64,000 nt of DNA. It comes from JAYKGU01 sp035285585. GTDB lineage: Bacteria > Cyanobacteriota > Cyanobacteriia > CAKZMO01. Below are positions 29,301-36,323 of the stretch, in pieces. The stretch spans positions 18,386-82,385 of the forward strand of contig JAYKGU010000234.1 of the NCBI GenBank assembly GCA_035285585.1, in the 5' to 3' direction. The position numbers and the translations under genes are program-made. Numbering within the stretch: position 1 is the stretch's first letter; each line of letters opens with the position of its first letter. The notes under the pieces are model-generated. The model saw nothing but the letters and a program-made list of their open reading frames with translations, searched no databases and was not told where the DNA came from.

Positions 29301-32300
29301 AATCTGCTGCGGGCTCGCTACACCGAAGACCAGTGGCCTCAAGTATGGACTCCCATTCACGATCGCCTCGCCACTCAGCAACGGGATAGCCTCACAGCCT
29401 ATGCCCTGGAGTCCCTGGGCGATCGCATCAGCGGGCGTAAAAGCCCTGATTTGCTTTATGAATACTTGCTGATTGACGTACAGACCAGTAGTGCCGTACA
29501 AACTTCCCGGATTGTGCAAGCGATCGCCGCCCTGCAACTGTATGTGCAGCGGTGCCTGATGAACCTGGAACGGGGGGTTGACCCCAATCGCATTCCCCAG
29601 AATGAATGGCTGTGGATGAAGAACTATCGGGTCTGGGAGGCCAACCGCAAGGTGTTCCTCTATCCCGAAAACTACATCGAGCCGGAACTGCGGGACACCA
29701 AAACGCCCCTCTTTGCCGACCTGGAGAGCGAACTGCAACAAAGCGATGTCAACAAAGACACCGTAGCGGCGGCCTATACCCGCTACCTCGACCGCTTTGC
29801 CGAAGTTGCCAACCTGACCATCGTCGGCAGCTACCTGGATACCCCTGAGTTGAATCTCGACGGTTCCGCCGAGCGGGATGCCACCCTGTATCTGGTGGGC
29901 CGGAATGAAGCGACCCAGGAATATTATTTGCGATCGCGCGTCCAAAAAGGCGAGGTGGCGGAGTGGAAACCCTGGGAAAAGATTGATGTTTCTATTAATG
30001 CCAAGTTTGTCTCCCCCGTGGTGGCCTTTAACAAGCTGTTTCTGTTCTGGGCCGAACTCCAGGAAAACTTTGTCACGGAAGATCGCATCTGGATTAATAG
30101 AAGTAGAAACTCCAGCGGCACTTACGATCGCCCCTACGATCAACTGGGTAACTTTATCGAATTACAAAGCAATACCGACGTCAACGATAACCGTCTCGAT
30201 ACCGTAAATAGTGATGTCATTATCACGGATACGGATATTAACAGTGCTGAAAATAGAACCTTACGCGAAAGGTTTAATCAGCTTGTACAACTGAGGCGAC
30301 AGGGTGAAACAATTGCTGATAGAGATAAACTTAATTTCCCCACTGTGGATGATGGGGGCAATAGCGTTCTCAGTTTAACTTACCGAGTCAACTACACTTT
30401 TTCAGAAAGGTATTTCATTTTCCTGGTTCCGTTCACACGAGTTGTATCCGGTAGTCAAACTATTACACTGGATAGTAATGCTGTGTCACCAATTGCGCCT
30501 GCGGGAAATTGGAGCAACTACAGCTACGAAATTATCAGTTTTCGCAAGCGACGAACGCTCTTTCCTGCGGATACCTATAACGAGCTGGATGGCGGATTTA
30601 TTAACATCCAAACCCACGTCATTAATGACAAACATGGGGTGATTCAACAGGTCAATCGTCCCGTTTCTAAACCCATCATCAAGTACACCTACTACAACTT
30701 TAGTCGCACCTGGGTACAGCCCCAAACCTACGCCCAGTTAGAAGTGCAACTAAATGAATGGCGGCAGCGGCAGCCGAAATGGCAGCGGGTCTATGCTCAG
30801 CGCTGGCGGGAATCCTTTAGCGGCCCACCGCAGTCTCGCTCACCTGAACCCATTGATGACTTACGCGTCTTTCAGGTAGAGGGGGCAGCCACCCTGGTAC
30901 GGCAAATTCCCAGCGGCTTTAGCCCACAAACACTGACCCTATCTTTCTGGCTGCGAGTCAATCCCTTTGGGGAGTTTATGTTTGCAGATGTTGATCGTCC
31001 TGCTGATCCTGGCTCGTTCCAACTTTTCCAATACGGTACGGGCAGCAACATCTTGCGGGGGGTACTAGCACGGCCCGTGGAGGCGATTGGCGAGGAACCC
31101 CAAATTTACCAGACGGTGAACCACAGCCAGAATGGCTTAGCAGATGTCAACAAGGCAATCACCGCACTACAAACCTTCAAGGGCAACACCTCAACAGCTA
31201 ATCGCAATGCCTTGGCGCAAGCTTTCCAAACCATTAATCCAGACGTTGCAAGCACGACTATCGCTCAAGCCCGTCAAGCTGGAGACCGCTTGACCGACAG
31301 TTCCCCTGGTGACCAACTGGCAACGGCGGTTGTAGCCAGTGCAGACGCAGCGCGGACAGCAATTTCTAGTCTGGTACAAAATCCCCCTGCCGCCGCACCG
31401 GCCCAACGGGGGGTAACTGTGATTAATGCGTTAGTAACTGTAGGGGAACAGGCAATTGCCGCTGCCGCTGCCGCCCGTCTTGTGCTGGCAGCCATTCCTG
31501 GTACCAATATCCCTGACAATTTGGTGCCTGAATCAGCTCGCACAGCTCTCGCTGCTGTACGAACTGCGGCCAGTAATGCCAGGACCTATGCCGCCTATGA
31601 CCTCACTGCACCAGGGACGGTGCAAGCCCTGATCGCGGCAGGCCGTTTGGAAGCGCCTGAACGCAATGAACCCGCCCCAACGGAGCAGCAGATCAGGGAT
31701 GCCATTAACAATGCTGTGGATGAGTTCATTACAACTGCCCTCAGCAATACCCAAACGGTGCTAACTAATGTGCAGCCTATTCTGAGCCAGACAAAAGACG
31801 TGAAAGCCCAGACCCCGAAGTGGCAGTTGGCCCTTCCCCGTCTGCAGCTCACCTTGGGAAATTCGACCCAGTCGATGCAGCCGTTTGCCTTACCCAGCCA
31901 GGGGCAAAACGATGTCTGGCGGCATATTGCGCTAGTGCTGCAATATCAGAGTCAGAGTAACCCCAATGGCTATCGGGTCACAACGCATGTTCACACCGCT
32001 GACCCAACCAATAACAACCCCCGATCAGAAACCTTCTTCTTGGCGACATCGTCCCTACCGGCGGGCGCAAGGCTACGATTGGGAGCCACGAATAATCCCG
32101 ACAACAACTTCAGTGGTAACAATGCCAATCAGGTGCCATCGGTGCAGCCCTGGATGAGCGAGTTTCGCTGGTGGAATGAGGCGCGATCGCAACCCACCAT
32201 TGGGCAAGAGCGTTTCTTCCAGCAAAATGGCGATACCGATAGGTTGATTCACATTCCGCTGGATCGCTCCGGTTCCAGTGAGGATGCACTCTTGCTAGTG

Positions 32301-35300
32301 TCCGACCGGGAACCCAATTTAGGACTCCAGCGCACCTTTGCAACGGTGGTATTGTCTCAGTCCCGCGAACGCCTGTTGTTGCTATATGGTGACGTTCCCG
32401 TAACCTCTGGTCAAGAGACTGATGGACTGATTCGGACCTTCCGCAGTAATGCAGTGGATCAGCGCTTCAATTTCTTCTTGAGACCTAACAGTCAAAATTA
32501 CGAAGATCTGAGCCTATCTGACGCCAATACCCCCTTCATCGGTCTGGAAGGCCGCCCCGGCCTGTCCGCTGAAAACTATGCTGAGAATCGGGTCTATTCC
32601 CTGGAGCGGTATGCCCCTGGCGATCGCCAGCGGATTCAACAGGTCGCCGGTCTCCTGCCCCTGCCCACCGATATCGATAATGCTCGTACCGCTTTTGCCG
32701 ATAACGCTAGCAACAGTGACGTTCTGCTGCGCGACTCGGTAAATGACAATCGCCTGATTGATCCAGTCGAAACGTCGGTGTTAGATGTGCATAATCAACC
32801 CGGCTGGTATGTGCTCGATATTGGCGACAGTCAGTTTTTAGTCACTGTTGCGGGGAGCAATAACGCTGTCCCGCAAACCGCTGAACAGCGGTTGGAGTAC
32901 GTGAACCCATCCCGAATCAGCAACACCGCCGCCGTAGATGTAGGCTTGCGGTATACCATTGACCGTGCCCTCGCCAATCCCTCAGCCCTTCACTTTGCCC
33001 GATTAAATACCTTTGCGGTGCAGAGCCTCAGCGATCGCCTGTTTGCCGAGGGCATTGATGGACTGCTGAGCCTCGCCTCCCAGAGTTTGCCTGAGCCAGA
33101 TTTCGACTCCCTGACAGGCAACAACGCCACGAACATCACCATCCAGGGGCCAAATGACGGCAACATCATTGACTTTGAAGGATCCTACGGGATTTACTAC
33201 TGGGAAATTTTCTTCCACATTCCCTTCCTGATTGCCAACCAGCTCAACGCCAACCAGAACTTTGAGGCGGCCCAGAACTGGTACCACTACATCTTCAATC
33301 CCACTACTCCAGAAGTGGACAAGAACGGTGTGGCGGATCCGGGTAACACTCGCTACTGGCGCTTCCGGCCTTTCCGGGGTGAGCCGATAGAGACCCTGGT
33401 ACAAATTCTCACCAATCAGAACGCCCTGCGAGCCTACCGGGAAGACCCTTTTGATCCCCATGCCATCGCCCGCTTGCGGATTAACGCTTACCAGAAAGCG
33501 GTGGTCATGAAGTACATTGACAACTTGCTCGACTGGGGCGACACCCTCTTCCGGCAAGATACCCGTGAGTCGATCAACGAGGCGATTTTGCTGTACGTAC
33601 TGGCCTTTAATCTGCTGGGTCCTCGGCCCCGCATTCGCCAGACCCGACCCTTTGAAACCGTGGGTACCTATGAAGATGTGCAGGCGGATCTGGCACGGGC
33701 GCAAATCCCCGACCTGCCCGACTTCCTGGCCAATGCCACTGACCCCGGTATTCCGCCCAACTTGCAGATTCCGTTCAACCCCCATCGCACGGTTTCCACC
33801 CGCTTCTGCACCCCCGAAAATGAACAGTTCGTTGGCTATTGGGATCGGGTGGAAGATCGGCTCTACAAGATTCGCCATAGCCTCAACATCGATGGTGTCT
33901 TCCGCAGTCTGGCCCTGTTCCAGCCCCCCATTGACCCGGCGGCCCTGGTCAATGCCGTGGCGGGGGGAGGTCTGGCGGGTGCCCTGGCCAGCGGCGTTGG
34001 TGCCAGTAGCCAGCCAGTGCCCCACTATCGCTACAGTTTCATGCTCAACACCGCGAAGGAGATGGCCAGTACCGTGATGGGCCTGGGCAGTGCCCTGCTG
34101 GACGCCCTGGAGAAAAAAGACGCCGAGGCTCTGGCCCTGTTGCAACAAACCCATGAGGCAGCATTACTCGATCTCACGACTGATATTAAACAGATGCAGA
34201 TTCGCGCTGCCGAAACCTCTCTCAGTGCTTTAGAAACGGGACTTGCCAGTGCTGAGTTCCGCCGCAACTGGTATCAGACCCGCATTGATGACAATCTCTC
34301 CCAGAAGGAACGTGACCAAATCAATCTCATCATTTCCTCCACGGTGATCAAGACGACTGCTTCGGTAATGGAGTTTGGGGCATCTTTTTCCAGCGCCATA
34401 CCTCAAATTACAGTAGGCGGTTCCGGAGCCTTTGGAAGTCCGGTCGCCACCGTTGAAACGGGCGGCGATGATTTTGCCGATGTCTTTTCCAAGGCAGCCG
34501 CAGCTTTAAAGATCGTATCAGAAGTGCTTAGTGACAGTGCAAATATCGTCGGTATGAAAGCTAGTTACGAACGTCGCAAGGCTGAATGGGAGCAACAGCG
34601 TGATCTAGCCGTATTCGAAATTACTCAGATTCAGTCACAGATTGCCGAGGCAGCGCTGCAAATACAGATCGCCCAGCGCGAGCTAGAGATTCATCAGCGC
34701 ACTATCGAGCAACATCGTGAAGTGGGGGCTTTTTATCGGCAAAAGTTCACCAATGAGGAACTTTACACCTGGATGTCAAGCCGTCTATCGGGGCTGTACT
34801 TCCAGACCTACAAGCTGGCCTACGACCTGGCCAAACAGGCGGAACGGGCCTACCAGTTCGAGTTCGGGGCTACCGACACCTACATCAGCTTTGGCCACTG
34901 GGATAGCCGCCGCCGGGGGCTGCTGGCCGGGGAAGCCCTGCTGCTGGATTTGGGCCGTCTGGAGAAGTCCGCCCTGGATCAAGACAGCCGCTATTTGGAA
35001 ATTACCAAACCGATCTCCCTACTGCGACTTGATCCCCTAGCCTTCCTGGATCTCAAAACGACGGGACGATGCCAGTTCAAGCTGGACGAACTGCTGTTTG
35101 ATCGCGACTTCCCCGGCCACTATTTCCGCATCATCAAGGCCGTTTCGCTGTCGATTCCCGCCGTCGTTGGCCCTTACCAGACGGTGAAAGCGACCCTCAC
35201 CCAAACGGGCCACCAGACCCTGCTGGCTCCCGACCTTGGCGGCGTTCAATATTTGCTGGGTGAAACCAACGGCACCATCCCCGGCTCTATCCGGGCCGAC

Positions 35301-35909
35301 TGGCGAGCCAATCAGCAAATTGCGCTGTCTACTGGGGTGGATGATAGTGGGGTGTTTGAACTTAACTTCAATGACGATCGCTACCTGCCCTTTGAAGGTA
35401 CGGGAGCTGTTTCTAGCTGGCTGCTGGAGATGCCCCTGTCTACGAACGCCATCGATTTCGATACCATCAGCGATGTGGTGATCAACTTGCGCTACATGTG
35501 CAAGACCGATGGCGGTCAGTTTAGGCAGCAGGTCATGAATCTGAATGCGGTGAAAGCCTATCAGGGCAGCCGCCTATTCAGCATTGCCCATGAGTTTGCC
35601 GCCCAGTGGCATGCCTTTAAGAACGACGACCTGGAGGTTGACACCCTGCCCCTGCCCCTGCCGCCCAATGCGTTTCCGCCCAATGTAGAAGTGGACATGG
35701 ACACCGTTGTCATCAGGCATGTCTTTGCCGCCGACGCAGAGGGCAACCTCGAGGAGGTCACGGATCAGTTCGCTGACCTGCCCCTGGCCCTGGCCCCTGG
35801 AACCTCGGCCTCAAGCTTTAACCTGACGGCGACTGCAGATTTTGATAAGGCCGCTGCCGAAAACCTCTGGATCCTCGTTACCTACGAAGGTCAACTGCGT
35901 GGCAGCTAA
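17337..35909 (+). CDS. Giant TcA-type toxin subunit with twelve tandem LamG-like domains (TcA1)
   Basis: About 6,190 residues; characterised TcAs are near 2,500. The first 390 are VRP1/TcA N-terminus (YDRLFG, CRSIFGPAAYFVDLLRF, LEWSFADLDWALRSL). Residues about 400-3,420 are a LamG array, after which the TcA shell resumes (LAVLWSSL, DDLTLFDTLFNPRG). Family hallmarks follow: NEWLWMKNYRVWEANRKVFL near 4,090, the neuraminidase-like part with YLVGRNEATQEYYLRS (about 4,180) and FNKLFLFWAE, FEGSYGIYYWEIFFHIPFLI, NWYHYIFNPTTPE, the channel helices with a glycine-rich tip (about 5,660-5,710), and the TcB-binding end (GHYFRIIKAVSLSIP, RYLPFEGTG). An alanine-rich helical block plus a thirteenth LamG-like half interrupts the neuraminidase-like part (30,860-32,330). 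A C-terminal extension of about 120 residues is absent from TcA2. ATG 17337 is chosen because its N-terminus aligns with TcA2; a TTG at 17286 is in frame. By family it would bind target-cell glycans and inject the TcC payload. Confidence 0.93.
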   Translation: MSTLKLLPALESLKAFQETHPDFSTVGQILALSETAFVDRFADDAFGGDSRQARRAYREAQRIQELTTLLWVNLKDTVGSPYTQATLFNTVPDTFLDHQGLIPGYDRLFGSLDFIECDHCRSIFGPAAYFVDLLRFIETHIPQDQIQDDTGRLSGHRLVDRQPRIFRLPLSCENTFDLVPYINLVNEVLEDVVRTAQSPDPYALLAEAEFPQSLPFHLPLAEIRLYLEQLKLRLENIYRLFGVRKPAIAQEILELSPQEATLLGQEVTTEAALNRRYGVDDVLATGQGSLEDVAVFLEQTGLTRPELDKLLYLDLSEAEVQVGLLRLSFINATGDGQGALTIEATTDPTTGKSYDRLVNLTLPKLDRIYRFLKLARKLEWSFADLDWALRSLTPAYPAEAVLQFDGINDFVEIPNTGDLRLTDGSTTTEPALTLEAWVWLDSVGHHPIIAQGDPDGSPAQYLLWITPTGRLSFYSYFEGDPQATLADSGDRAIDDRGNLPPRTSDGSLPPNAPGINLTSAGQVPLQRFTHIAVTVNEPSTGVAGHYHTRFYINGVLDTTWSLKVSIPLDGSSTDPATAILYLGTYHNQDFLAGSLSEVRLWNRIRSGAELQRDRLTRLRGTENGLLAYWPLVDRPDGILTDYRVGNAHPGYLGGVSHSALPRWIQRDLVLTPLPTAIADTALRFNGRDDYLATDAFPAVDLHTFTLEARVRITGTGAQGLITLGNAARDGLQNDSLQIGWSLEPDGDNWRSVLQSANITTELRSDFIAQTEVEAGVHLAVVVELLPATAPQSDRQVKASFFVNGAAHSEIQGTWTPRPSLGDRDAIPPAFPSQGGDLYLGRGFGDRTYLQGTLQEVRIWRISRSQTELQQTLHQQLTGAEAGLIGYWRLDTLATDGLLPDLSFSHAALTAGGILAIYQPQARTYPEVLLPAPLAQSDRVLQFDAQHYVVTVVNAQAKGQVAGLGHHEQLTLELWVWAEEATRRDRKQVLLTQGDAETGLSLYLFEGSLYAHAWCYHFDGTPISQETLVSNNFPSQQWNQITWVYDEITSTEGVYYGLYVNGTLAAETPTGFRLDQVGPMHLGGLTPEVMTRFHDGESLGSAHYLAGQLTDLRLWRVALSATTITSPLADRHPRHIPPAPSPDLLCYLPLMEGYGAPVGNHAGLRYAPSSDDPTLLTPVIYDQTPQAQDGHLVVGPDPVPPKWADTPLPPIYPDTALTLNGGSLWLPDTATLGLVNSAFTLELWVKVDSSESPAIDPAVAEPVVESAMALLRGGPQIALTLEPATGILQAQLGSQSLTAAVPLEAGQWHHIAWRFDPEPPATQTLFIDGEEQGTQPNSSALIETVQLVLGEGFRGHLSELRIWNLAHTEGAIATQAQRRLSGTEAGLQGYWVFDGDPAQRWIDAVAGHTAQLDSLTDPLPAAAWVAVETAFPRQEWGLSLNQDAAVLEVIELPTLAIPPQGTLEIWGQFNRNQPQTFLDASTPTASFRLSLAADQTLRFAVTNGAGETAIAELNLAPLPLALDDTVQSIVATWDVSTTTVLSLSLGDSLVFAQAAGSGLPPLATTSVGLAKSSESPMTGRLHQLRLWDHVRALYTLQAARRADLHGDEPGLLVYLPLDETTGTRLNAPGLSPTIAFAKALPIPQTTPQWVEADWAIVFRGNNQINRPDNVLSQNQGDYIDFAPYVPGQQGTIALWVKFDPNREQVILDASNDTGANNREDKYFVLEVYRRSPRSIALRFRIEEVEDINLIATIPLENLADDFDQHWHLIRCTWQYNPQEPSVVGQLYLDADRVAPLEQEGRASLSGRVPEFLSLFFGKNRGTYQVVANNPFRGELRQLQVWDRVLTEAELTALTEITQEPTTGLILDLPIDTGRGTQLRNTATPPTDGFPSTFTLMRVPEIGAAPAGEIAAGEIAAGDRFWILLDYAVQLNGTDQFIGLPEPLPWPSGSLGLWLRFTVSEDSGPQILLDASGNDATPFFVLDLLNTQLRFWLDDVATGIQIDLSNLAHTSPRWHYLFATWQIEANTATLQLAFDDRPLVTTEIIHLPDTLATRNPYIGMRRGEADALADYQAFAGEIRQMDLWSTIQSLADVRRSQLYSLDARGPAVDLSLSRVTSLPIEAGSGTELDNGDGAAPAQLYTRLLARPQWQRIPGRLWQFDQSYAVLPTLPDLGITDGDFTLEGWVRLPDLAGSQPILGTRGPIDPASPEIFALTIVNGTPQVQIQGQNLTASDLSLSPNQWHQVALRYQQGVLSLWLDGTASATTLMALPPLTAQRHLYVAHWRLATAAGSWEDAALIGQIDELRIWAVALTDIALQSASPLRLAADTPGLSALWRFDEAQRWTVRDRSPRRHHRNLLGTAETIQFAPAQPPIALHTQVLALDGYNDYLDLGNPTLAGSTAWTLAFWYRCAQTDGTQVLVSQANRFQASVVDGCFQMEWQEAGTRAWEEAFFVTPEIWHQVALVNDGTHLQIVHDGVAVGEARPATLPPDQGTPLWLGTDADLQPDRYFQGHLAQVELWNLARPVEAIAATRLHPLSGREPGLLAYWPIEEAPGAVLYDQTEAWPAAQLIAGLENTAEKWQAPPPPIATALSALVLDGRDDHIFLGDLAQFSLEEGFVVAVWLRLSSTADRGAVLGSSIGQTQANGLCLGVGDRRPTLQLADLVVQADTALDDQWHYLVWHYDAGTHTVQIWQDGTVIASGTATLTLPSDAMAYLGRWQTWDADMQQGVDHFFPGRIGEVSLWQGIRPSEAITAPRLQRLVGNEPGLLAYWIFDDAHEVRIPAQIGRGDYYLLLRSTLTLQPPLWQTIDTHPIWRTPLLQTALNFDGERQFLALEGFTPSPDSFTIEAWINNLQVQGESRPRQETPILWRGQQTSDDWETDFELRVNQNGQLTFYYRPAADADSDRLASLVAPNSFPVNQFIHVAVTVADADETTLRLWVNGETVATITQPASPRNGGPVLKLGWGNGAGPVAFFRGLMQEVRLWSTARSEAELRAEMHRPLADPVRQPALIGYWPLVTLQAGRFTPDRSAGNRPFRLGGLESSRRPDVVTLVQREPGFLDPGQSVLTLSDSTALPGELPIPPFNATVGPNRQQRTIEVWFRSENPLLTRSQVIYREGDADQGLSITLEAGVLIFRGYNRSVEVSAWDNSITTDRVRARRWHHAVLVLNGRADVQDNGFCALLDGQMIGSLPGAQLGGAIAPIAIGGIAFTPRIEPAATDIPATATAVQKTGNWHTTAAGYLHDRGKLKGAKSLTFPISQPSGTYRLFLHYPTDNPLAPAQANNVPVTVTHGAGTTSLTLDLRQGGGDRPIELGVFELASGTPQVVLETTNTAGLVIVEKLRLVPLHYQQPAPPPTPLTTAIQTEDDWLDGQIKEVRIWEAVRLRDDLWQTRHDISTVDAALRQHLLFHWETQSLPADSPAVQPLRLTERPSYRGMAATLSWPDLAAIVTLQRDTDLPLERLAVLWSSLRYFGNGDDLTLFDTLFNPRGTADSNRWNYFPSEPRRWQVSSTDPDQRAIRSRLMAAFRVSQADLNRMVAAVAGVENVTELEAVDLDGDTLTQLYRLALLTQVLDLSVPDVLILMARLQQEVGLNPLANLTLVDIAQLRERVTWMQESGIDLTEYEFLVANQPDRRIAPPYNDGSLVDIATDVLAQVQPILLSPTTLVSQDPIISEGVARAVYDDLLRPTDGEAQAEEVTLTLPISDGEGLQITLAVLSPRFDQYDNRQVILTALGYDSLADQADREALAALASSITEAVTDRLRGLHRDLDTSLTNALATLLDTSADRLEAIFDRTEGNFYGNSQLKSAALLRVLNEMAVSRVVERQSDSVKDLLADLDRLYKILFFLSQFDLTTEELETLLETPAIFGLADDRLLTPQFADLERLYRFGQLKTRLRDPGNRLLELIQVKTETAEAIAALTGWPASEIRTLATGLGINDPADYTTLAVLDQLHQGFRFLTALGTDAASLLELAKLPNADFAAYRRQAVTLQNLLRARYTEDQWPQVWTPIHDRLATQQRDSLTAYALESLGDRISGRKSPDLLYEYLLIDVQTSSAVQTSRIVQAIAALQLYVQRCLMNLERGVDPNRIPQNEWLWMKNYRVWEANRKVFLYPENYIEPELRDTKTPLFADLESELQQSDVNKDTVAAAYTRYLDRFAEVANLTIVGSYLDTPELNLDGSAERDATLYLVGRNEATQEYYLRSRVQKGEVAEWKPWEKIDVSINAKFVSPVVAFNKLFLFWAELQENFVTEDRIWINRSRNSSGTYDRPYDQLGNFIELQSNTDVNDNRLDTVNSDVIITDTDINSAENRTLRERFNQLVQLRRQGETIADRDKLNFPTVDDGGNSVLSLTYRVNYTFSERYFIFLVPFTRVVSGSQTITLDSNAVSPIAPAGNWSNYSYEIISFRKRRTLFPADTYNELDGGFINIQTHVINDKHGVIQQVNRPVSKPIIKYTYYNFSRTWVQPQTYAQLEVQLNEWRQRQPKWQRVYAQRWRESFSGPPQSRSPEPIDDLRVFQVEGAATLVRQIPSGFSPQTLTLSFWLRVNPFGEFMFADVDRPADPGSFQLFQYGTGSNILRGVLARPVEAIGEEPQIYQTVNHSQNGLADVNKAITALQTFKGNTSTANRNALAQAFQTINPDVASTTIAQARQAGDRLTDSSPGDQLATAVVASADAARTAISSLVQNPPAAAPAQRGVTVINALVTVGEQAIAAAAAARLVLAAIPGTNIPDNLVPESARTALAAVRTAASNARTYAAYDLTAPGTVQALIAAGRLEAPERNEPAPTEQQIRDAINNAVDEFITTALSNTQTVLTNVQPILSQTKDVKAQTPKWQLALPRLQLTLGNSTQSMQPFALPSQGQNDVWRHIALVLQYQSQSNPNGYRVTTHVHTADPTNNNPRSETFFLATSSLPAGARLRLGATNNPDNNFSGNNANQVPSVQPWMSEFRWWNEARSQPTIGQERFFQQNGDTDRLIHIPLDRSGSSEDALLLVSDREPNLGLQRTFATVVLSQSRERLLLLYGDVPVTSGQETDGLIRTFRSNAVDQRFNFFLRPNSQNYEDLSLSDANTPFIGLEGRPGLSAENYAENRVYSLERYAPGDRQRIQQVAGLLPLPTDIDNARTAFADNASNSDVLLRDSVNDNRLIDPVETSVLDVHNQPGWYVLDIGDSQFLVTVAGSNNAVPQTAEQRLEYVNPSRISNTAAVDVGLRYTIDRALANPSALHFARLNTFAVQSLSDRLFAEGIDGLLSLASQSLPEPDFDSLTGNNATNITIQGPNDGNIIDFEGSYGIYYWEIFFHIPFLIANQLNANQNFEAAQNWYHYIFNPTTPEVDKNGVADPGNTRYWRFRPFRGEPIETLVQILTNQNALRAYREDPFDPHAIARLRINAYQKAVVMKYIDNLLDWGDTLFRQDTRESINEAILLYVLAFNLLGPRPRIRQTRPFETVGTYEDVQADLARAQIPDLPDFLANATDPGIPPNLQIPFNPHRTVSTRFCTPENEQFVGYWDRVEDRLYKIRHSLNIDGVFRSLALFQPPIDPAALVNAVAGGGLAGALASGVGASSQPVPHYRYSFMLNTAKEMASTVMGLGSALLDALEKKDAEALALLQQTHEAALLDLTTDIKQMQIRAAETSLSALETGLASAEFRRNWYQTRIDDNLSQKERDQINLIISSTVIKTTASVMEFGASFSSAIPQITVGGSGAFGSPVATVETGGDDFADVFSKAAAALKIVSEVLSDSANIVGMKASYERRKAEWEQQRDLAVFEITQIQSQIAEAALQIQIAQRELEIHQRTIEQHREVGAFYRQKFTNEELYTWMSSRLSGLYFQTYKLAYDLAKQAERAYQFEFGATDTYISFGHWDSRRRGLLAGEALLLDLGRLEKSALDQDSRYLEITKPISLLRLDPLAFLDLKTTGRCQFKLDELLFDRDFPGHYFRIIKAVSLSIPAVVGPYQTVKATLTQTGHQTLLAPDLGGVQYLLGETNGTIPGSIRADWRANQQIALSTGVDDSGVFELNFNDDRYLPFEGTGAVSSWLLEMPLSTNAIDFDTISDVVINLRYMCKTDGGQFRQQVMNLNAVKAYQGSRLFSIAHEFAAQWHAFKNDDLEVDTLPLPLPPNAFPPNVEVDMDTVVIRHVFAADAEGNLEEVTDQFADLPLALAPGTSASSFNLTATADFDKAAAENLWILVTYEGQLRGS
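18535..27590 (+). repeat. Array of twelve LamG/concanavalin-like domains inside TcA1
   Basis: Each unit starts with a strand like LQFDGINDFVEIPN, has an LTLEAWVW or equivalent strand and a FYINGVLD-type hairpin, and closes with an EVRLW-type strand followed by a GTENGLLAYWPL-like end. The closing strand occurs near 19127, 19900, 20665, 21409, 22081, 22843, 23569, 24238, 24877, 25546, 26272 and 27451. Spacing is 640-780 bases, except the last, which is enlarged by a nested golvesin-like domain (about 26,985-27,370). Units 6 and 7 are the most diverged and lack the usual closing YW. LamG folds commonly bind sugars or proteins, so a receptor-binding fringe is plausible. Confidence 0.88.
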
Positions 35910-36014
35910 GGAGATTTCCAAGGGAAAAAATTACCTTGGTTGAACGGTTAGTAGGGGGCAAATGGCCATTTGCCCCTACGTCGTCCGGTAGGATCATTCT
36001 CAAAAATCTCCTAA
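35907..36014 (+). repeat. 108-bp inverted-repeat element, copy 2, supplying the TcA1 stop codon
   Basis: The element starts with the TAA that ends TcA1 and runs TAAGGAGATTTCCAAGGG to CAAAAATCTCCTAA. Its centre is a perfect 22-base palindrome at 35955-35976 built on GCAAATGGCCATTTGC. It is closest to copy 3 at 57740-57846. Confidence 0.88.
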
Positions 36015-36228
36015 CTACTCGTTTGGCTCCCACCCCACGCAACTTCCAACGCCAGCGCCCGGATCATCGTATTGATTCCCCCAATGGCTCTGGGATTAAA
36101 CCTGAATTCTATTCTTGGCAAGGCTTCCCGCCTTAAGCTGATGCCCCTGGACGTCATAACCCGCATCAAACTTCTGTAAAATCTGCCGTGACTCTTCGGC
36201 GTTTTCGAGAATGTCCTCAAGAATTCGA

Positions 36229-36323
36229 TATGGCCCTACGGGCTAAGGTTTGAGTGTGGAACCCGCGCGACGCGGGGGTTCCACACCTCTTGAATGTCCT
36301 AACGCGAAAGCGTAACGCCATAA
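36229..36323 (+). repeat. 95-bp hairpin element, copy A
   Basis: Reads TATGGCCCTACGGGCTAAGG at the left and GCGTAACGCCATAA at the right. In between, GTGTGGAACCC...GGGTTCCACAC arms form a GC-rich hairpin. The same sequence is present in reverse orientation at 54220-54314 with few differences. No transposase is nearby. The element looks like a MITE or REP-type mobile repeat. Confidence 0.88.

Noticed and set aside
28908..30143. Long minus-strand frame (411 codons) opposite TcA1
   Set aside because: It lies wholly opposite well-supported TcA coding sequence with family motifs, has no recognisable domain and mirrors the codon bias of the real strand.
33003..34154. Minus-strand frame of 383 codons opposite TcA1
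   Set aside because: Antisense to the conserved FEGSYGIYYWEIFFHIPF and channel regions; no domain or start signal.
36011..36220. 69-codon minus-strand frame with an INTMIRALALEVAWG end
   Set aside because: It could be a remnant of a transposase or other gene, but it crosses repeat sequence and has no family match I can name.
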